NCBI GenBank assembly: GCA_963556495.2
Contig: OY747702.1
Span: 20,596,403-20,660,402, forward strand
Direction of reading: 5' to 3'
Origin: Valencia hispanica
Lineage: Eukaryota; Chordata; Actinopteri; Cyprinodontiformes; Valenciidae
Length of the DNA: 64,000 nt
The notes under the pieces were generated by a model. The model was not told the origin of the DNA. It did not search any database and saw only the letters and a list, made by a program, of their open reading frames with translations. Of the stretch, positions 24,801 to 37,089 are shown one piece after another. The position numbers were made by a program, and so were the translations under genes. Position 1 is the stretch's first letter. Every line of letters begins with the position of its first letter.

Positions 24801-25750
24801 TTTCTCAACTTGGCTAAATCACCATGGCATCTTACATTCACACCGAGCCTGAAGTTTATCTTCAGAGTTGCACATTGCATTCATTTAGTCCATTTCATGA
24901 GGCAAAGTTTTGCTCTGAGTTGATTGCTGACAAAACAGTACTAAACATCTTATTAAGGTTAATATGAGATGGAGATGGCTTCTAAAAATTAAACACTTAT
25001 ATATTGATGAAATGTTTTGAATGGTTCAGTATTGCATTCATGTTTTAAATGGATGGAATGAAACTAACATTCCCAAAAAGTATATCTCAAGCCAACGTCC
25101 AGGTTGAATTAACTTGCAAAACTTGTAAAAAAGAACAGGAAAACACTTACTTTGCTGTAACACTAACAACTGTGAGTTATGTGTCCTATTAAAATATAGC
25201 AGTAACTGTTTGTGTTGCAATACTTTTTCAAGACACCTTCAATTATAGCGACTGAACCTTTTGTTTTATTTACGGTCATATTTCCAGCTGAAGGTGAGTG
25301 CCATGTAAAACAGCCCAAGTGCAAGGAAAACCTTCTTACATTAATTTCTTTCTTGATAGTATCGTTGGGATAAAACCAACTTTTTATTGAATTACTTTTT
25401 TATTCAGTTTCAATATTCAATTTTTTTTGGTTTTCGCCTGCCATTAGCTATAGAGAATTTGGTTACATTTTAGAAATCTTTCTTTATTTTTTTATCCTCC
25501 TTTTACACCCATTCTTTGCAGGGAAGAGAAAAGAATCAAAGTACCAAGAAGACAAAAGAAAAAGCTTACAAAAAAAAAAACACAAAAAAATAGCCTGGGG
25601 TAGTGGAGAAGGTTGGAAAACTCAAAATGGACTAACTTTGATTGACTTCAGGACACAACATAAGGTTGTAGAACCAGTCTCCCAGCATAGGGCCTGTAAA
25701 GTAAACAAAAGGATTTAAGTGAGAAGTATACGTTAAATATTAATTATAAT
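21890..25750. other. unique non-coding DNA; possible conserved blocks
   Basis: No exon or named repeat. The stretches 22,540-22,730 and 24,570-24,740 look less random (mixed composition, AATTA-type homeodomain cores) and are candidates for conserved non-coding elements only by appearance. A purine-rich patch (GAGAGAGCGAGACTGAGATG and similar) lies at 22,745-22,890. Confidence 0.3.
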
Positions 25751-25754
25751 TAAT

Positions 25755-25890
25755 TATGCCCTGTGATGGACTGGCGACATGTCCAGGGTGCACCCCTCCT
25801 GTTGCCCCATGACTGCTGGAGATAGGCACCAGCCCCCCCGTAACCCTGCTTAGGATGGACGGGTACAGATAATGGATGGATGGATGTAAA
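25755..25890 (+). mobile_element. SINE 3' fragment with GATG tail
   Basis: Matches the 3' part of the complete SINE at 47,801-48,170: GCCCTGTGATGGACTGGCGA, GTCCAGGGTGCACCCC, GACTGCTGGAGATAGGCACC, and a terminal AATGGATGGATGGATG. The tRNA-like head is absent, so this is a 5'-truncated copy. The ORF on the minus strand here is not a gene. Confidence 0.85.
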
Positions 25891-26497
25891 TAATTATTTT
25901 TCTTTTTAATGAACTGTAGGCTTGTGTATAGGTGACAAAGGGTGATGTGGTTCATCTACAACTATATCATTAATTTGAACAAACTAAACATATACAGGTG
26001 AAACTAGAAAAATTAGAATATTGTGCAAAATGAATTTATTTCAATATTTCAAGTTAAAAGGTGAAACTAATATATGAAATGGACTCATTACATGCAAAGC
26101 GAGATATTTCAAGCCATTTTTGTTAAAACTTTGAAGATTATGTATTACAGCTTATGAAAACCCCAAATTAAAAAATCTCAGAAAATTATAATATAACACA
26201 AAATCAATGAAACAAGCATTTTAAATAAAAATATAATCATGCATATGTACTCAGTACTTGGTTTGGGGCCCTTTTGCATAATTTACTGCCTCAATGCAGA
26301 AGGGCATAGATCAGCCTGTGGCACTGCTCAGGTGTTATGGAAGACCAGTATACTTCAATTGCACCCTTCAGCTCTTCTGCATTGTTTGGTGTCATGTTGC
26401 TCATCTTTCTCTTGGTAATGCGCCATCGATTCTCAATGGGGTTCAGGTCAACCGAGTTTGCTGGCCATTCAAGTATAGTAATCCTATCGTCATTGAA

Positions 26498-27628
26498 GTT
26501 TTAGTCATTGGTCCTGAGGCTCAGAGAGAGAAATTTTAGCAAAACTACAATCACAGTCATTTATTCGTTCTTTAAAAGTGAAGAACCTGGGTGGGATTTT
26601 TGATTCTTGGCAGACTTTTATCCCAAAAAACACTACTAAAATAGGTTTTTACCATTTAAAGAACATTGCCAGAGTCTGCTCCTTTCTCTCTTGGGCCGAC
26701 ACAGAGACACTGATGCATGCTTTTATCACCAGTAGAATTGATTACTGTGATGCCTTGCTTTCTGATCTTCCCAAAAGTGTATCTCAGGTTTACAACTTCT
26801 ATTAAATTCAGCAGCACGTGTCCTGACAAAGACCAGGAGGCGGGAGCACATTACACCCACCTTAAATTCATTGCATTGGCCCCCCGTATGTTTTAGGATT
26901 GATTTTAAGGTTCTTTTAATGGTTTTTAAGTGTCTTAATGGTCATGGGCCTTCTTATCTTTCAGAACTGTTTTTACCATATGAACCTTCGCGGTCTCTGC
27001 GCTCCTCTGGTAGCTGTCTCCTTGTCATCCCTAAAGTCAGGACACACACTCACGGCGAGGCGTCTTTCCAGTACTATGGCCCTCACCTCTGGAACAGGCT
27101 GCTGGAGGACCTCAAGGCCACAGAGAACGTTCATATTTTTTAAGAGCAGGCTCAAGACTCACCTCTTTAGCCTAGACTCACGTTGTTATTATTTATTGTA
27201 GTCTGTTTAATTGCTCTGCATGTTTTACTTGCTTATAGGCTGTGGCTGCTTCGGTGCTCTCCAGGTAGCACTTGGATGGAGGTGGGGGTCTCAGCATTGC
27301 CTCCTCTGGGCACCCTGTGTCAGTGCCTTGGCTGCTGTTGATGATGTACTGCTGTAGGTGCAGATGGGTCCTTTGATGGCGTTTCCTTACCTTATCTGGC
27401 TAACCTGTACTCGGCCCAGGTCCTTTTTAGTGTTGCTCTTGAGTGTGTGTGCACATGGTGGTTAGACTGGGGGGAGGGGGGGTATAATTGTGATCATGCT
27501 TTTAAATATTTAGTGGAATGAATGGGAATGAGGTTTATCTGGGGACATTTTAATCTGTAAAGCACTTTGAGTTGTAATGTTTGTATGAAAAGCACTTTAT
27601 AAATAAAGTTTGATTTGATGATTTTGAT
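26498..27628 (+). mobile_element. L2-type LINE, 5'-truncated, inserted in a Tc1 element
   Basis: The C-terminal RT-associated region is readable with frame changes. 26,578-26,805 includes HAFITSRIDYCDALLSDLPK, 26,871-27,143 includes LHWPPVCFRIDFKVLLMVFK and onward, and the frame then shifts to KSRLKTHLFSLDS at about 27,145-27,185. About 430 bp of 3' UTR follow, ending GCACTTTATAAATAAAG and a TTTGATTTGATG tail. It is flanked by TTGAA direct repeats (26,493-26,497; 27,629-27,633). The sister Tc1 copy at 53,050 reads straight through CATTGAACCAGG, confirming the junction. The polymerase catalytic region is missing, so the copy was dead on arrival. Confidence 0.9.
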
Positions 27629-27635
27629 TTGAACC

Positions 27636-27903
27636 AGGTTTTGGTACTTTTGTGTGTGGTGGCTGTTGATGCTCCAGCCTTGGTCCACTCCTTGTGAAGG
27701 TCCCCAACACTTTTGAATGGGTTTTTTCTGACAATCATCTCCACACTGCAGTCATCCCTGCTGCTTGTGGATCTTTTCCTTCCACACTTCCCTTCCACAT
27801 AACTTTCTATTAATGTGTTTTTATACAGCACTTTGGGAACATCCAACTTCTTTTGCAATGACCTTTTGAGGCTTTCCTTCCTGTCAATGATGGTTTTCTG
27901 CAC
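27636..27903 (-). pseudogene. Tc1 transposase N-terminal DNA-binding domain, partial
   Basis: The minus-strand ORF starts MQKTIIDRKESLKRSLQKKL and continues through KCGRKRSTSSRDD and NPFKSVGDLHKEWTKAG. This is the second helix-turn-helix of the paired-like DNA-binding region of Tc1 transposases, which binds the inverted repeats. Its start is a plausible native position. After about residue 90 the reading frame reaches the internal-deletion junction and then, below 27,633, runs into inserted L2 sequence, so the ORF's last 25 or so residues are not transposase. The catalytic DDE domain is absent. Confidence 0.8.
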
Positions 27904-28249
27904 AACTGTCAGGTCAGCAGTCTTCCCAATTATTGCGATTCCTACTGAACCAGACTGGAAGACGATTTAAAGGCTCAGGAACCCTTTGGAGGTGTTTTGG
28001 ATTAATTAGCTGGTTAGAGTGTGACACTTTAAGCCTAAAATATTGAGTCTTTTCACAATATTCTAATTTTGAATTTGGGGTTTTCACAAGCTGTAAGCCA
28101 TAATCATCAGAACTATACAATTAAAGGCTTGAAATACCTTGCTTTGTATGTAATGAGTCTATATCATATATTAGTTTCACCTTTTAAGTTGAATTACTGA
28201 AATAAATTAACTTTTGCACGACACTCTACTTTTTCGAGTTTCACCTGTA

Positions 28250-29900
28250 AAACCATTGCAACTGCTGCACATAGTTTTGTATTTTTCTGTCAAAACAATC
28301 CAATTAACTAATAGTTTCTGCAAGCCTTTGACCATATCTGTTCATCGACAAATATGTCTACAAAAATGAACTAAAAAAAGCTGCTTTGATTTTAATGCTG
28401 CACCAGATCATACAGTCTGTAATAAACCAGCAACCCCTCAATCATTAATTAGTGAACTTCTCTACCTGTGAGACAGCCTGTCACATTTTCCAGTGATTGA
28501 TGAAACAAGAACAAAAGGGAGTGAGTGTGATTACTGATGAGATTTATAAATACATTTCAATAAAAAATATCTAATTTGGAATTGTTTTACAGGTTTAAAA
28601 GGTCGTATGAGTGTACCACAGGTGGATCCCAAGGTTTTGCACATTACATTAAAGTGAGAGAGCAGTGATGATATAACAGTACAACAACAGCAATCTTTCA
28701 TGCCATAATAGGCGAAAGAAAAGAGAAATAGAGAACTAACGGAGGCTGAAAAAAGTCAGGAAGGGCAGGTGGAAAAAAAGAAAGGGAGGTGACGGTGGAT
28801 ATGCTCTTTAATAATCTGGGTAGTGGAGGTTCAGGAGCCAGACATGAACAGCCCAGTGGACACCAAAAAAAGGGCAATGGGGTCACCCAGCACAGAGGGG
28901 GAGACGTCGGGCATCACACCCACAGGAGATTGATGCGTTTCCCAGCAATCTACAAGCCCATGAAAAAGGGCACGGTCTGCAGGCAAGCTTAAAAAGCAAC
29001 AAGGGAATTGGTGTGCAAAAGTTCATCTGGCACTGTCATAACACTGCAACATGACAACATAACCTAACAACATCAACAGCTTCACAGGTGTGGTGGCTGT
29101 AGTCTCCCAAAGAGCTGGACAAGAGGGACAAACTCTTCACTTCGTTCTCAGTAAATGCATAAAGATGCATTTATTACATGTTCTTGATTTTGCTTAAATA
29201 TAGACTTGCTTTTAGTTTGACTCTTGGTTGGATTGATAGCACCATCAGTAATTTCCCCTCATTCCTTTCACATCTTTTGTCTTCTGGTTTGAAAAAAACA
29301 TTCCTGTGCTGGATTATTCCTGCTCTGTTTGTTCTCAAGCTTAGATTTTACTGACTATCATAAAAACAAATTATTTTCTTTGATTATAATGCAGCTTGTT
29401 TCTACAGAAACGAACATCAATAGAGCTTGTTCATTTTAATTTTCTATAACGTTTGTTAATTCTATGCAGTCTTACCGTTTGTTTTATTCCCAAACTGATA
29501 AAATTGTCCAGTTATCCATATTTTTTGCAACTGGTGTCTTACAGGGATCCACACTAGTCCAAACTCTCTTTTGGATGTGATCTGTTATCTTTGTTTGTAT
29601 GTGATGATGTAATATATGGGGAAGGTGCAGTTATTTTTACTCATGGCAAAAATAGATGCTATGGCAGAGGTTAAAAGTAGGCTCAAAAGTATTTGTTTAC
29701 AGTGCAGATCTAAACCTTGACATGTTTATATTGACAGTGAAAAAAATGCAACTTGTCTCAGACTTTGAATATTCTAGGTTTATATTAATTATTATTTTTT
29801 CTTTTTACTCTTGTCCTGTCTGGCCGTGTGGCGCTCAGAATTAGTGTCTGAGTACCAAAAAGAAGCCAGACAGATTTACTATCACAAGTGGAGCATTACG
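28250..29900. other. non-coding DNA, nothing recognised
   Basis: Contains a purine-rich patch at 28,710-28,800 and chance ORFs of about 62-67 codons. No repeat or gene that I can identify. Confidence 0.4.
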
Positions 29901-29929
29901 ACTTTTGCTGTAGTACTCCGCTTGATATA

Positions 29930-30870
29930 TATATGTGTGTGTGTAAGAAATCTTTATTAAAATTTTTTGTGGAATTTTGTTTTTTGTTTTTTCCCAAAGC
30001 GCCAGGGACACAGAGAGGGAAAATAAAGGACAAGAAAGAAAGAAGATGAAGAGAGGTAGGAAAAAAAAGGTTAAGAGGGAGAGGGTAAGCTGAAGATACA
30101 AGAAGGAAGGGGAACAAAGAAAACACAAGAACACATCCAAGTTCCCCTCCACACCCGCAGGACAGCAGGGAGAGATAAACCACAATGGCAAAACAAATCA
30201 AACAAATCAAACAATGCAAACTGAGAACTACACAACCACAACCCACAAATAGATGTATAAATACAATAACAGCGTCACTAAAAAGCTAATGGTACAGATT
30301 ATTACAAGATTTAGTAGTGGTAACCTAAGCCCAACAATGTATCTGTAAACATTGTATTCCCGACATCTGTGTGCGTGTGTGTGCGTGTGTCTGTGTGTGT
30401 ATGAGCATGCTGGTGCACGTGAGGTTTCTCCATATGAGTATTCAATAATTGGTGTGAGGAGTCATTGATCCGCCTCACAGGAATCAATGCAGAGATCCAA
30501 AGGACCCCCACAGCACAGGAGCACCAGGCAGACCAATGCAGGGCTGACCAGATTCCTCAAAAGAGGAGCACAGGAAAGCCCCAGGGGAAAATCCTGCAGC
30601 TACAATGCAGGTGCCCAGGGGGCCGCAGCGATGACCCCACCGGCTCCACTGGCAACCTGCTACACCAGGGCGGATCCAGCTGTGGATCCGGAGGCCCGCA
30701 GTCCAAGACCCAACCTGACTGATACACAGGAACACACAGACACAGTCATACATTCCTTCCCTCTTACACACATATGCTCTCACCTGCAAACAAAGACACA
30801 CAAGAAAGGACGCTGTACACCCACTCATACTCCCCATACACACTATGTACACCCAGGTCCAGGTACTGAT
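29930..30870 (-). repeat. unclassified GC-richer repeat-like unit with CA/GT tracts
   Basis: The compositional shift, purine-rich left half (30,000-30,130), (GT)n tract at 30,366-30,400, GC-rich core (30,480-30,720) and CA-rich right part resemble a decayed retroelement UTR in structure. The 122- and 140-codon ORFs (30,484-30,852 minus; 30,487-30,909 plus) overlap and lack any domain I recognise, so I do not call a gene. It could be a LINE 3' UTR or another interspersed repeat. Confidence 0.3.
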
Positions 30871-31039
30871 ACCCTAGTTTGTCTTGAAAGTAGCAACTTG
30901 ATGGAATAAAACTTGAGCATTTTGTTGTTTTTATCAAAACGATTTCAAAGCGAAGATGTAATCTCATCTCTTTCTGCAGACTACATGTGCAGTAGAGCAG
31001 GGAGTGACTTAGACCAACAATTCCTACAGTCCATGACTG

Positions 31040-31310
31040 AGAAGAGACGTTCACATGGAACCCTGGATGCAGTTTGTTTTAATAGTGGCCCTCAGGTCAT
31101 TTGCATTGTTTGGTCTGGTGTCTCATCTTACCTCTGTCAATAGTCCATAGAATCTCTCTAGGGTTTAGGTCAGACCAGTTAGCAGACAAATGAATCACAG
31201 TGATACTATAGTCATGGCTACAGGTGCTTTTGGCAGTGTGGGTAGGTGGCAAGTCCTGCTGGAAAAGGAAATCAACAGAGAGACACATGAAACGTTCTCA
31301 GATTTCTTTG
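31040..31310 (-). mobile_element. Tc1-like transposase fragment (same family as 25,995-28,247)
   Basis: The minus-strand ORF 31,097-31,288 reads FLFQQDLPPTHTAKST, VIHLSANWSDLNPREILW and KMRHQTK. These correspond to the catalytic-core QQD..P.HTA block and the NPIENLW block of Tc1 transposases. The flanking DNA also matches that family (GGCAAGTCCTGCTGGAAAA). No termini were found, so this is an isolated fragment. Confidence 0.75.
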
Positions 31311-31319
31311 GAGAACAGA

Positions 31320-32030
31320 GTATAGACTTGATAAAGCACAAAAGACTAATACCATAAGATGACATGAAAAAAATAACACATAGAAGGAGAACTTAACACA
31401 AGGAATGTGGCAGTTTTAGCCCATGTTCTGGTGACGTATGTGTGGTTACTCCTGAAACACTTTAGTCCTTCTGAATTCAGACTTTTAAATTGCATGTATA
31501 CACCTTAGTCCTTCTTAGCTGAAGTCTATTCGAAATGGCCCACTCTTAATCAAGCTAAGACACATAGATAAAAGCTGCTTAGAAAGACGAATTTCTCTTA
31601 ATGTAAATGGCAGAGGCAGCTTAGCCAAGCTATTAGCAACGATATCAATGACTATCTGCTGAACAACTGTTATGTCTTCCCTATGATTGCTTAGTGATCC
31701 TAATGTCATGTCATAACATAACATTTATGTATTTAAAATCCTTATTGTGGTCTGATTTAGGTGTTTTTTTACTTTTTTCATCCCATCTTCTCCAGAAACC
31801 TAAATGGACATTTGATGTATTCCACACTGTTTACTGTATCTGAAGATCTGAGGAGTGTCCTAATACGTACAAACAGCAGCGATTAAAACAGTACTTCAAT
31901 CTTAGAGGGTAAAATAACAGTTTAGCATTTCATAGAAAAGTCTAATGAGATATTGAGCCTGCAATTCCAAAAGGTGAGAGCACGTCAAACAATGCTGCAA
32001 CAAAAGCACTCCCACTACTCAGGAACTACA
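31320..32030. other. non-coding DNA, nothing recognised
   Basis: No coding signal or recognised repeat. Confidence 0.4.
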
Positions 32031-32059
32031 GTGCCTATTTACTAATTAGGAAAACTCTG

Positions 32060-32195
32060 AAGGCAGGTGGTTACAATGGATTTTATTCAAAGGTATCAGA
32101 GTTCTTTTCCATACCACATGTGTTGCCTTGTGTTGTTCTGTCACACAAAATCCCCAATAAAATGTGTTAAAGTTTGTGGTTACTAACTGACCACA
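32060..32195 (-). mobile_element. Tc1-family terminal fragment
   Basis: The reverse complement contains ACCACAAACTTTAACACATT, then GATTTTGTGTGACAGAACAA, and is similar to the terminal segment at 36,620-36,710. It is the end region of one fish Tc1 family, separated from any transposase. Confidence 0.55.
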
Positions 32196-32239
32196 GCTTC
32201 CCTCCTGCAACAAGCCCTTTGCTAACAAGTCAAAACTAC

Positions 32240-33780
32240 AAAGGCTCGGAGCTTTATATTTAAAAATCCGCCTTCAGAGAAAACCAGTTGATTCTTTGAC
32301 ACATAACTGCATGTTTGGAAGAAAGGGTAGCCCTGCTGGTTTTCTATCACTTTAAGTGCATATACAATAACCTTCACCGGGACATTGTATTTAGGGTATC
32401 ACCTCGGATACAGTATGCTGAAAAGCCTTTGTTGTAATTTAAACAGCAGAAAACGTCTTCTGGATTCTCTGGGCCGGTGTCTCCCATCAGCTCTCTGCAT
32501 GTCGCCTCCTTTGTGAACCATTGTTTTCGGAGCTGCATGGGAAGATCAAAGCCCATTTAGAACTGTGGCTCTTTCCTTCAAAGCAGCACCAGCCGTTGCA
32601 TGAGCATCTTCAAAGGAGGACAGGTTTTATTAATTACTGCATTCAATGAGTGCTGTAAAGAGGTGAAAGGAATGCACTTAAAGCCTAACCTTTGTGACTG
32701 ACATTGACATAAGCCTCAAAGCTTTGATTATGCAATGTTCATAGGAAAAGATGTAACGCCCATCCCTCTAACACACACTCAGAAACACACGCACACACAC
32801 GCACTCACACAGCAAAAAGGCTATAAGCCTGCAAGTCTGAGGAGAAATACTTTATGTGTTTTGATTTTTGAATCACCTCAGCCTATTTTGTTCTTTACTC
32901 GTGAGTTTTTTCTTACAGGGAAATAGTGATCCATTTGCTCATGCACCTGTCTTCACTCAAATAGAGTGAAGCTGTGCTGCAGTGTTATTCCCGTTCCGCT
33001 TTGTTTCATGTGTCCGATTGTGCAGCAGCTGGAGGAAATACATGATTCAACACTGCCTCTGGTGGACCGAGTCTGCATATGTTGGACACACACTGTAGGC
33101 AGCTTCAGTAAAGTCCAGAGCAGATGCTGCAGTCAAAAAAAATGTTCATTATCTGTAACTCTTGAACCGGCGTGGATCCCCATATTGAGCTGCTCACATC
33201 CAGCAGACTTTTATCCGGTTAATGTGGTTAATCAATTAGAAGTCCTCGTCCCCCGAGGGTGCTCACATTAACTTGAGTATAGGTTTTCACTTAGAGGGGA
33301 TCAGTGATCTCTGCAGTGGCATCCCCCTCCAGACTTCTTTCATTATCTAAAATGAGAGCATATTGAAGGAGGGCACCAAGGTGGAGCAGGTGAAGGGAGA
33401 GATTAGTGCGGAGTGGGTCACATTCACGTCCCGCACCACACCTCAGCAGTAGTCTCTGTGTATCCATCAAATAATGTAATCCATCACCATCTGCTTTTTA
33501 CTGATCATGAAAAATGACACGGGCTGCATTTAGAGATTACAAAAAAGTGAGTTCACTGAGTGTCAAAACGATAAAAAAATGTGAATGTCGACTCTAGTCT
33601 TTGCCAACTCAAGGAATCTATACAGAAGCTTGATACAGTACATTATACTATTATTACAATGTAATTACAACCACAAACTTCAGTATATTTTATTTGGATA
33701 GATTAAAAAGTGGCATATACCTGTATGTGGTAGAAGAAACTTATATATGGTTTTGAGTTTATGTAACATAACACTCTGAA
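32240..33780. other. unique non-coding DNA; possible conserved blocks
   Basis: The stretches 32,440-32,760 and 33,230-33,530 have balanced composition and look like candidate conserved elements. A short CA-rich run lies at 32,772-32,810. There is no exon-like ORF with a recognisable domain. Confidence 0.3.
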
Positions 33781-33799
33781 GCAGACATGGCACAAATTT

Positions 33800-34330
33800 G
33801 TATTCAGGGTAAATACGATGTCAATACTTTGTAAAACCTCCCTTAGTTTGAATTAAACCTACACATATTTTGGGGTATGTCTCTAAATACTTTACATATC
33901 TAGAGAATAAAATTGATGCACATTCTTCTTAGAAAAGCTCCAGCTATCAGCATTTGCTTGGCCATTCTTTTCTGAATGGTATTCGATCTACACTATTTCA
34001 TTGCACTTCTGGCTGGATGTTCAGTGTTATTGTTGTGTCTAAAAGGGAACCTCCACCCCAGTCAAAAGTTGTTTTAGCCTCTAACTTTCTTCTTGTGTTA
34101 TCCTGTAATTAACATCTACGTATTAAATCTGAGCAGCTTTCTCATCACTGCAAAACAAAAGCCTCTTCACAGCATGATCCTGCCACCAAGACATATTGGC
34201 ATGAGCATGGTGTGTTTTAGTTATTGTACTTTTGGCCCTTTGTGGATTTTGGACATAAACATACTCACATTCACCTAAATACTTTTGGATTAATGATCTT
34301 GAAGGCTCTAGATTGTCTTAAAACTTGAAA
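33800..34330 (-). mobile_element. degenerate Tc1-like transposon remnant
   Basis: The reverse complement of the segment around 34,150-34,200 (CTTCACAGCATGATCCTGCC on the plus strand) corresponds to the transposase block usually read as IMLWGCF, badly eroded here. The surrounding DNA resembles reversed Tc1 gene sequence. No termini and no intact ORF. Confidence 0.5.
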
Positions 34331-34429
34331 AGGCCCAGGCTTATTTATTTCTTCGTGGTGTTAATGATTGACTGTAGCAGGTATGTTCTGCAGTGTGTAA
34401 GGATTTGTTTGGCAGCATTTGATGGATTT

Positions 34430-34740
34430 ACAGGTACTCCTAACAAAGTCCAAGGAACTCAGTAAAGAGTTTGCCATTAGCATTAGTGAAGCTGAAATAC
34501 CAGTGTCACTTCTAAGACTTAAAGTTAAAAGAGACAGACTGAGCTGTTTGTCACAATGACAAGAATTATGTCTGGGGGATTCAAGATATTAAAACCTAGG
34601 AACACTGTACCAACTATCAAGCAGGGTGGTGTTAGCATCATAATATTAGGTTGTTTAGCTGCTAGTGGTACTTTTACATTGGACAAGATAGAATAACAAG
34701 AAAAGACTACCTCCACATTTGTCAATTTCAATAATCAACA
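34430..34740 (+). mobile_element. degenerate Tc1-like transposase remnant
   Basis: The plus strand contains GTACCAACTATCAAGCAGGG then GGTGTTAGCATCATAATATT, the eroded equivalent of the transposase segment V/TVKHGGGSIMLW, followed by GCTGCTAGTGGTACTT. The reading frame is broken. Opposite in orientation to the neighbouring remnant at 33.8-34.3 kb, so they are two separate insertions or a rearranged one. Confidence 0.55.
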
Positions 34741-35269
34741 ATCAGACAATGTCTTAAAAGTTAAAAAAATATGCCAATCACATATAAAAACTGATTTTGA
34801 ATGGATAAAGCAGGCTGAAACTGAGATACAACATCCAGCCAGAATTAGGCTACAAGCTCCCTAATAGCTATTAATAAGGTGTGGTTGAGGTATAACCAGA
34901 TATTAGTAAGTTTGTATATATGAATTGAGATAATTATCGCACATGCCCCCAAAACGTAAAATAATGTGTGCAGTGTTTTTAACAAAACTCAGAAACACCA
35001 GAAACCAGCACTTAGTGTGGACCAATCTTTAGGTAGGTCCAAAGGTAAACATGCTTTGGCTTGAGGCATCTTCTGCTCACATACAGGTAATAAACCTACA
35101 AAGATTTATAGTTACAGCCCATGAAGACAACTTAACTAAAGCAGATTATTAGCAAAAAGAAAACATCTTTGTAGACAAATCAGTGTTAAAATCTGCTCAG
35201 TAGAAGAATAATCTACAAAGGGGGAGTGTAGCAATCGGCTCTAAGTAGACTATTAGAAACGTGTTTATT

Positions 35270-35600
35270 TGACCCAGCAGTCAATGGGTGAGACTACTGG
35301 TACACCCTGGAGATATTGCAACATACCATCTCTACTGTAGTGGCAGCATTATACTGTGGGGATGCTGTTTTTTATTTCTCACAGGGACTGGGAAGCTCTT
35401 CAGATAAATACTAAAATATCTGAGAATGTGCAAAGAAAGGTCTTAACAAGGAAAACCTTGAGTGAGAGTATTTGCCCGTTATTGGTTTTCTTATTTAATT
35501 TCCTTGTAACTTCTTGAAACTTTCTTGAAAACTGAACAAAATATGTTTCAGGATTTTATCAAAAATAAACATGTTCAAATTACATCAAGTTGTGAGACTG
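35270..35600 (+). mobile_element. degenerate Tc1-like transposon remnant
   Basis: AGTGGCAGCATTATACTGTG and GGGATGCTGTTTTTTATTTC followed by GGGACTGGGAAGCTC match, with decay, the GGSIMLWGCF..GTGKL transposase segment. The downstream AT-rich part (35,530-35,600) resembles a Tc1 3' terminal region. No ORF survives. Confidence 0.55.
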
Positions 35601-35619
35601 AACGTATTTCCTTAGTTCC

Positions 35620-36595
35620 TGGAAAATAAAAAAAATATGTGTAAAAGCATTTAGCACACACAAATATGGTGGGGACAATCACTGTTAAGTGTCACATAAT
35701 TAGTTCAATTAGGTCCACGTGTGCACAATTTAAAAGTCACAGCTCTTAGGATAAAAACGGGTGATGACCAGATTAGACTTTCCAAAGCAATGAAGCATAA
35801 CAGTAAATTAGGTGGGAAATTAGTTCTCTTGCTGTTCAATACTTTGTTGTTTCACCTGCTTATTAAGTTTGAGTTTTGCAAAATAATGCAATACATATGC
35901 ATGTGCTGCCATGCATCTGCTTTTAAAATTCCATTTAATGTTCTAATTGTTCCACAAAATTTAAACCATCAGCCAATATCTAATCTGTTTCACTGTTTGT
36001 GCCATCTGCCCCCTCTTTATTCTGTTTGCTCAAAGCAAATTAAATGTACATTTGAATGAAACAATCATTTGAACATTTGATTATAGAAACACTGAAAAAG
36101 ACACTTTTTCTCACTCAACTTGCTCAGTCTCATGGATTCCTACACAATCCAAACACACAAGGGTCTCATTTGTTTCTGTAATCACAGATAAAGAAATCAA
36201 TCGGACCAGAATTAAATCATATTACCGTCTTCTGGTTTTATTTCAGCTAGTTTTATTTTTGTCTACAACTGCTTTTAGTCTTCATCTGCATCCATTTTAA
36301 CTGAACAAATAAACATATCTTAATGCCAGGCTTTTTATAAAATCAGACATTGGTTAAAAAAAAAACATCTTGTGCTGATAATTTTTGAGGTTGACACACA
36401 AAGTGAATTTATTGTGAGTGAGGCTTTATTTATCATTGATCATATGATTTATGTGATAGCTGCTCTGTTTGCCATGGTAGCAAAGGAGGAGTATGGGAAA
36501 GGTGTTTAAAGGGGAAAATGGGGTGTCACGTAAATATCAGACCATTTAAACACAAGCAAGCACATAGTCACATCTGGATTTTGCTAACCATTTGT
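35620..36595. other. AT-rich non-coding DNA
   Basis: The 112-codon ORF at 35,721-36,059 lacks a recognisable domain and I treat it as chance. Nothing else was identified. Confidence 0.35.
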
Positions 36596-36599
36596 TCCT

Positions 36600-36770
36600 T
36601 GCGGAAAAAAACAACTCTTTAGCTTTTGCCCATTTTGTTATGTTGCAAGCACAAACCTCAATGCATTTGGGTTTTTATGTGACAGACCAACACAAAGTAC
36701 TGCATAGTTGTAAAGTGGAAAGAAATGATGCATAGTTTTTAATCTGCCTCTACCGGTTTTTCATATCTAA
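36600..36770 (+). mobile_element. Tc1-family left terminal fragment
   Basis: CATTTTGTTATGTTGCAAGC, CACAAACCTCAATGCATTTG and GACAGACCAACACAAAGTAC occur in the order expected of a terminal segment of a fish Tc1 family. It is truncated where the SINE-like sequence starts at about 36,830. Confidence 0.6.
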
Positions 36771-36829
36771 ACACTACAGCCACAACATGCAGCAAACTAC
36801 TATGCTGCAGTTGTTAGTGTTGATTCAGC

Positions 36830-37065
36830 AAAAGGGTCCTGGTTTCTTTCTGCATGAAATTTGCATGTTCTCCTATTCCAAGTGTGGTATCTCTATGAGT
36901 TTTTCCCACTGCTCAAAGACAGGCATATTAGCTGAATTGGCCACTCTAAACTGCCCTTTGTGTGAATGTGGGCATGTGAAGTTGTTTCTGTGTTGCCTGT
37001 GATAGACGATTGACATGGACAGGTCAACAGGCCATTGTGGATGGCTGTGATTTGCCTTTCTGCTT
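36830..37065 (+). mobile_element. decayed copy of the GATG-tailed SINE
   Basis: Order and content follow the complete SINE at 47,801: TTTCTTTCTGCATG, TTTGCATGTTCTCC, a degenerate TGAATTGGCCACTCTAAACT-like block, TGTTGCCTGTGATAGACG and GACATGGACAGGTCAAC. The tRNA-like head and the GATG tail are missing or unrecognisable. Considerably more diverged than the 47.8-kb copy, so older. Confidence 0.7.
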
Positions 37066-37089
37066 AAGCAATTAAAAAAATATTTACTC

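Larger units (their letters stand above)
25995..28247 (-). mobile_element. Tc1-like transposon with long inverted repeats, split by an L2 insertion
   Basis: Flanked by TA on both sides (25,993-25,994 and 28,248-28,249). The ends CAGGTGAAACTAGAAAAATT and, from the right, CAGGTGAAACTCGAAAAAGT begin inverted repeats that continue for roughly 150-200 bp, including a shared CATGCAAAGCGAGATATTTC-like stretch. The transposase runs on the minus strand. Its N-terminal DNA-binding part is at 27,640-27,903 and C-terminal sequence (NPIENRWRITKRKM) is at 26,330-26,460. The catalytic middle is deleted. Subtracting the 1.13-kb L2 insert leaves about 1.1 kb. A sister copy lies at 52,837-53,640. Confidence 0.88.

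Noticed and set aside
30484..30909. Overlapping 122- and 140-codon ORFs on opposite strands
   Set aside because: No recognisable domain, low-complexity CA/GT content and no splice or promoter support; treated as part of a repeat-like unit.
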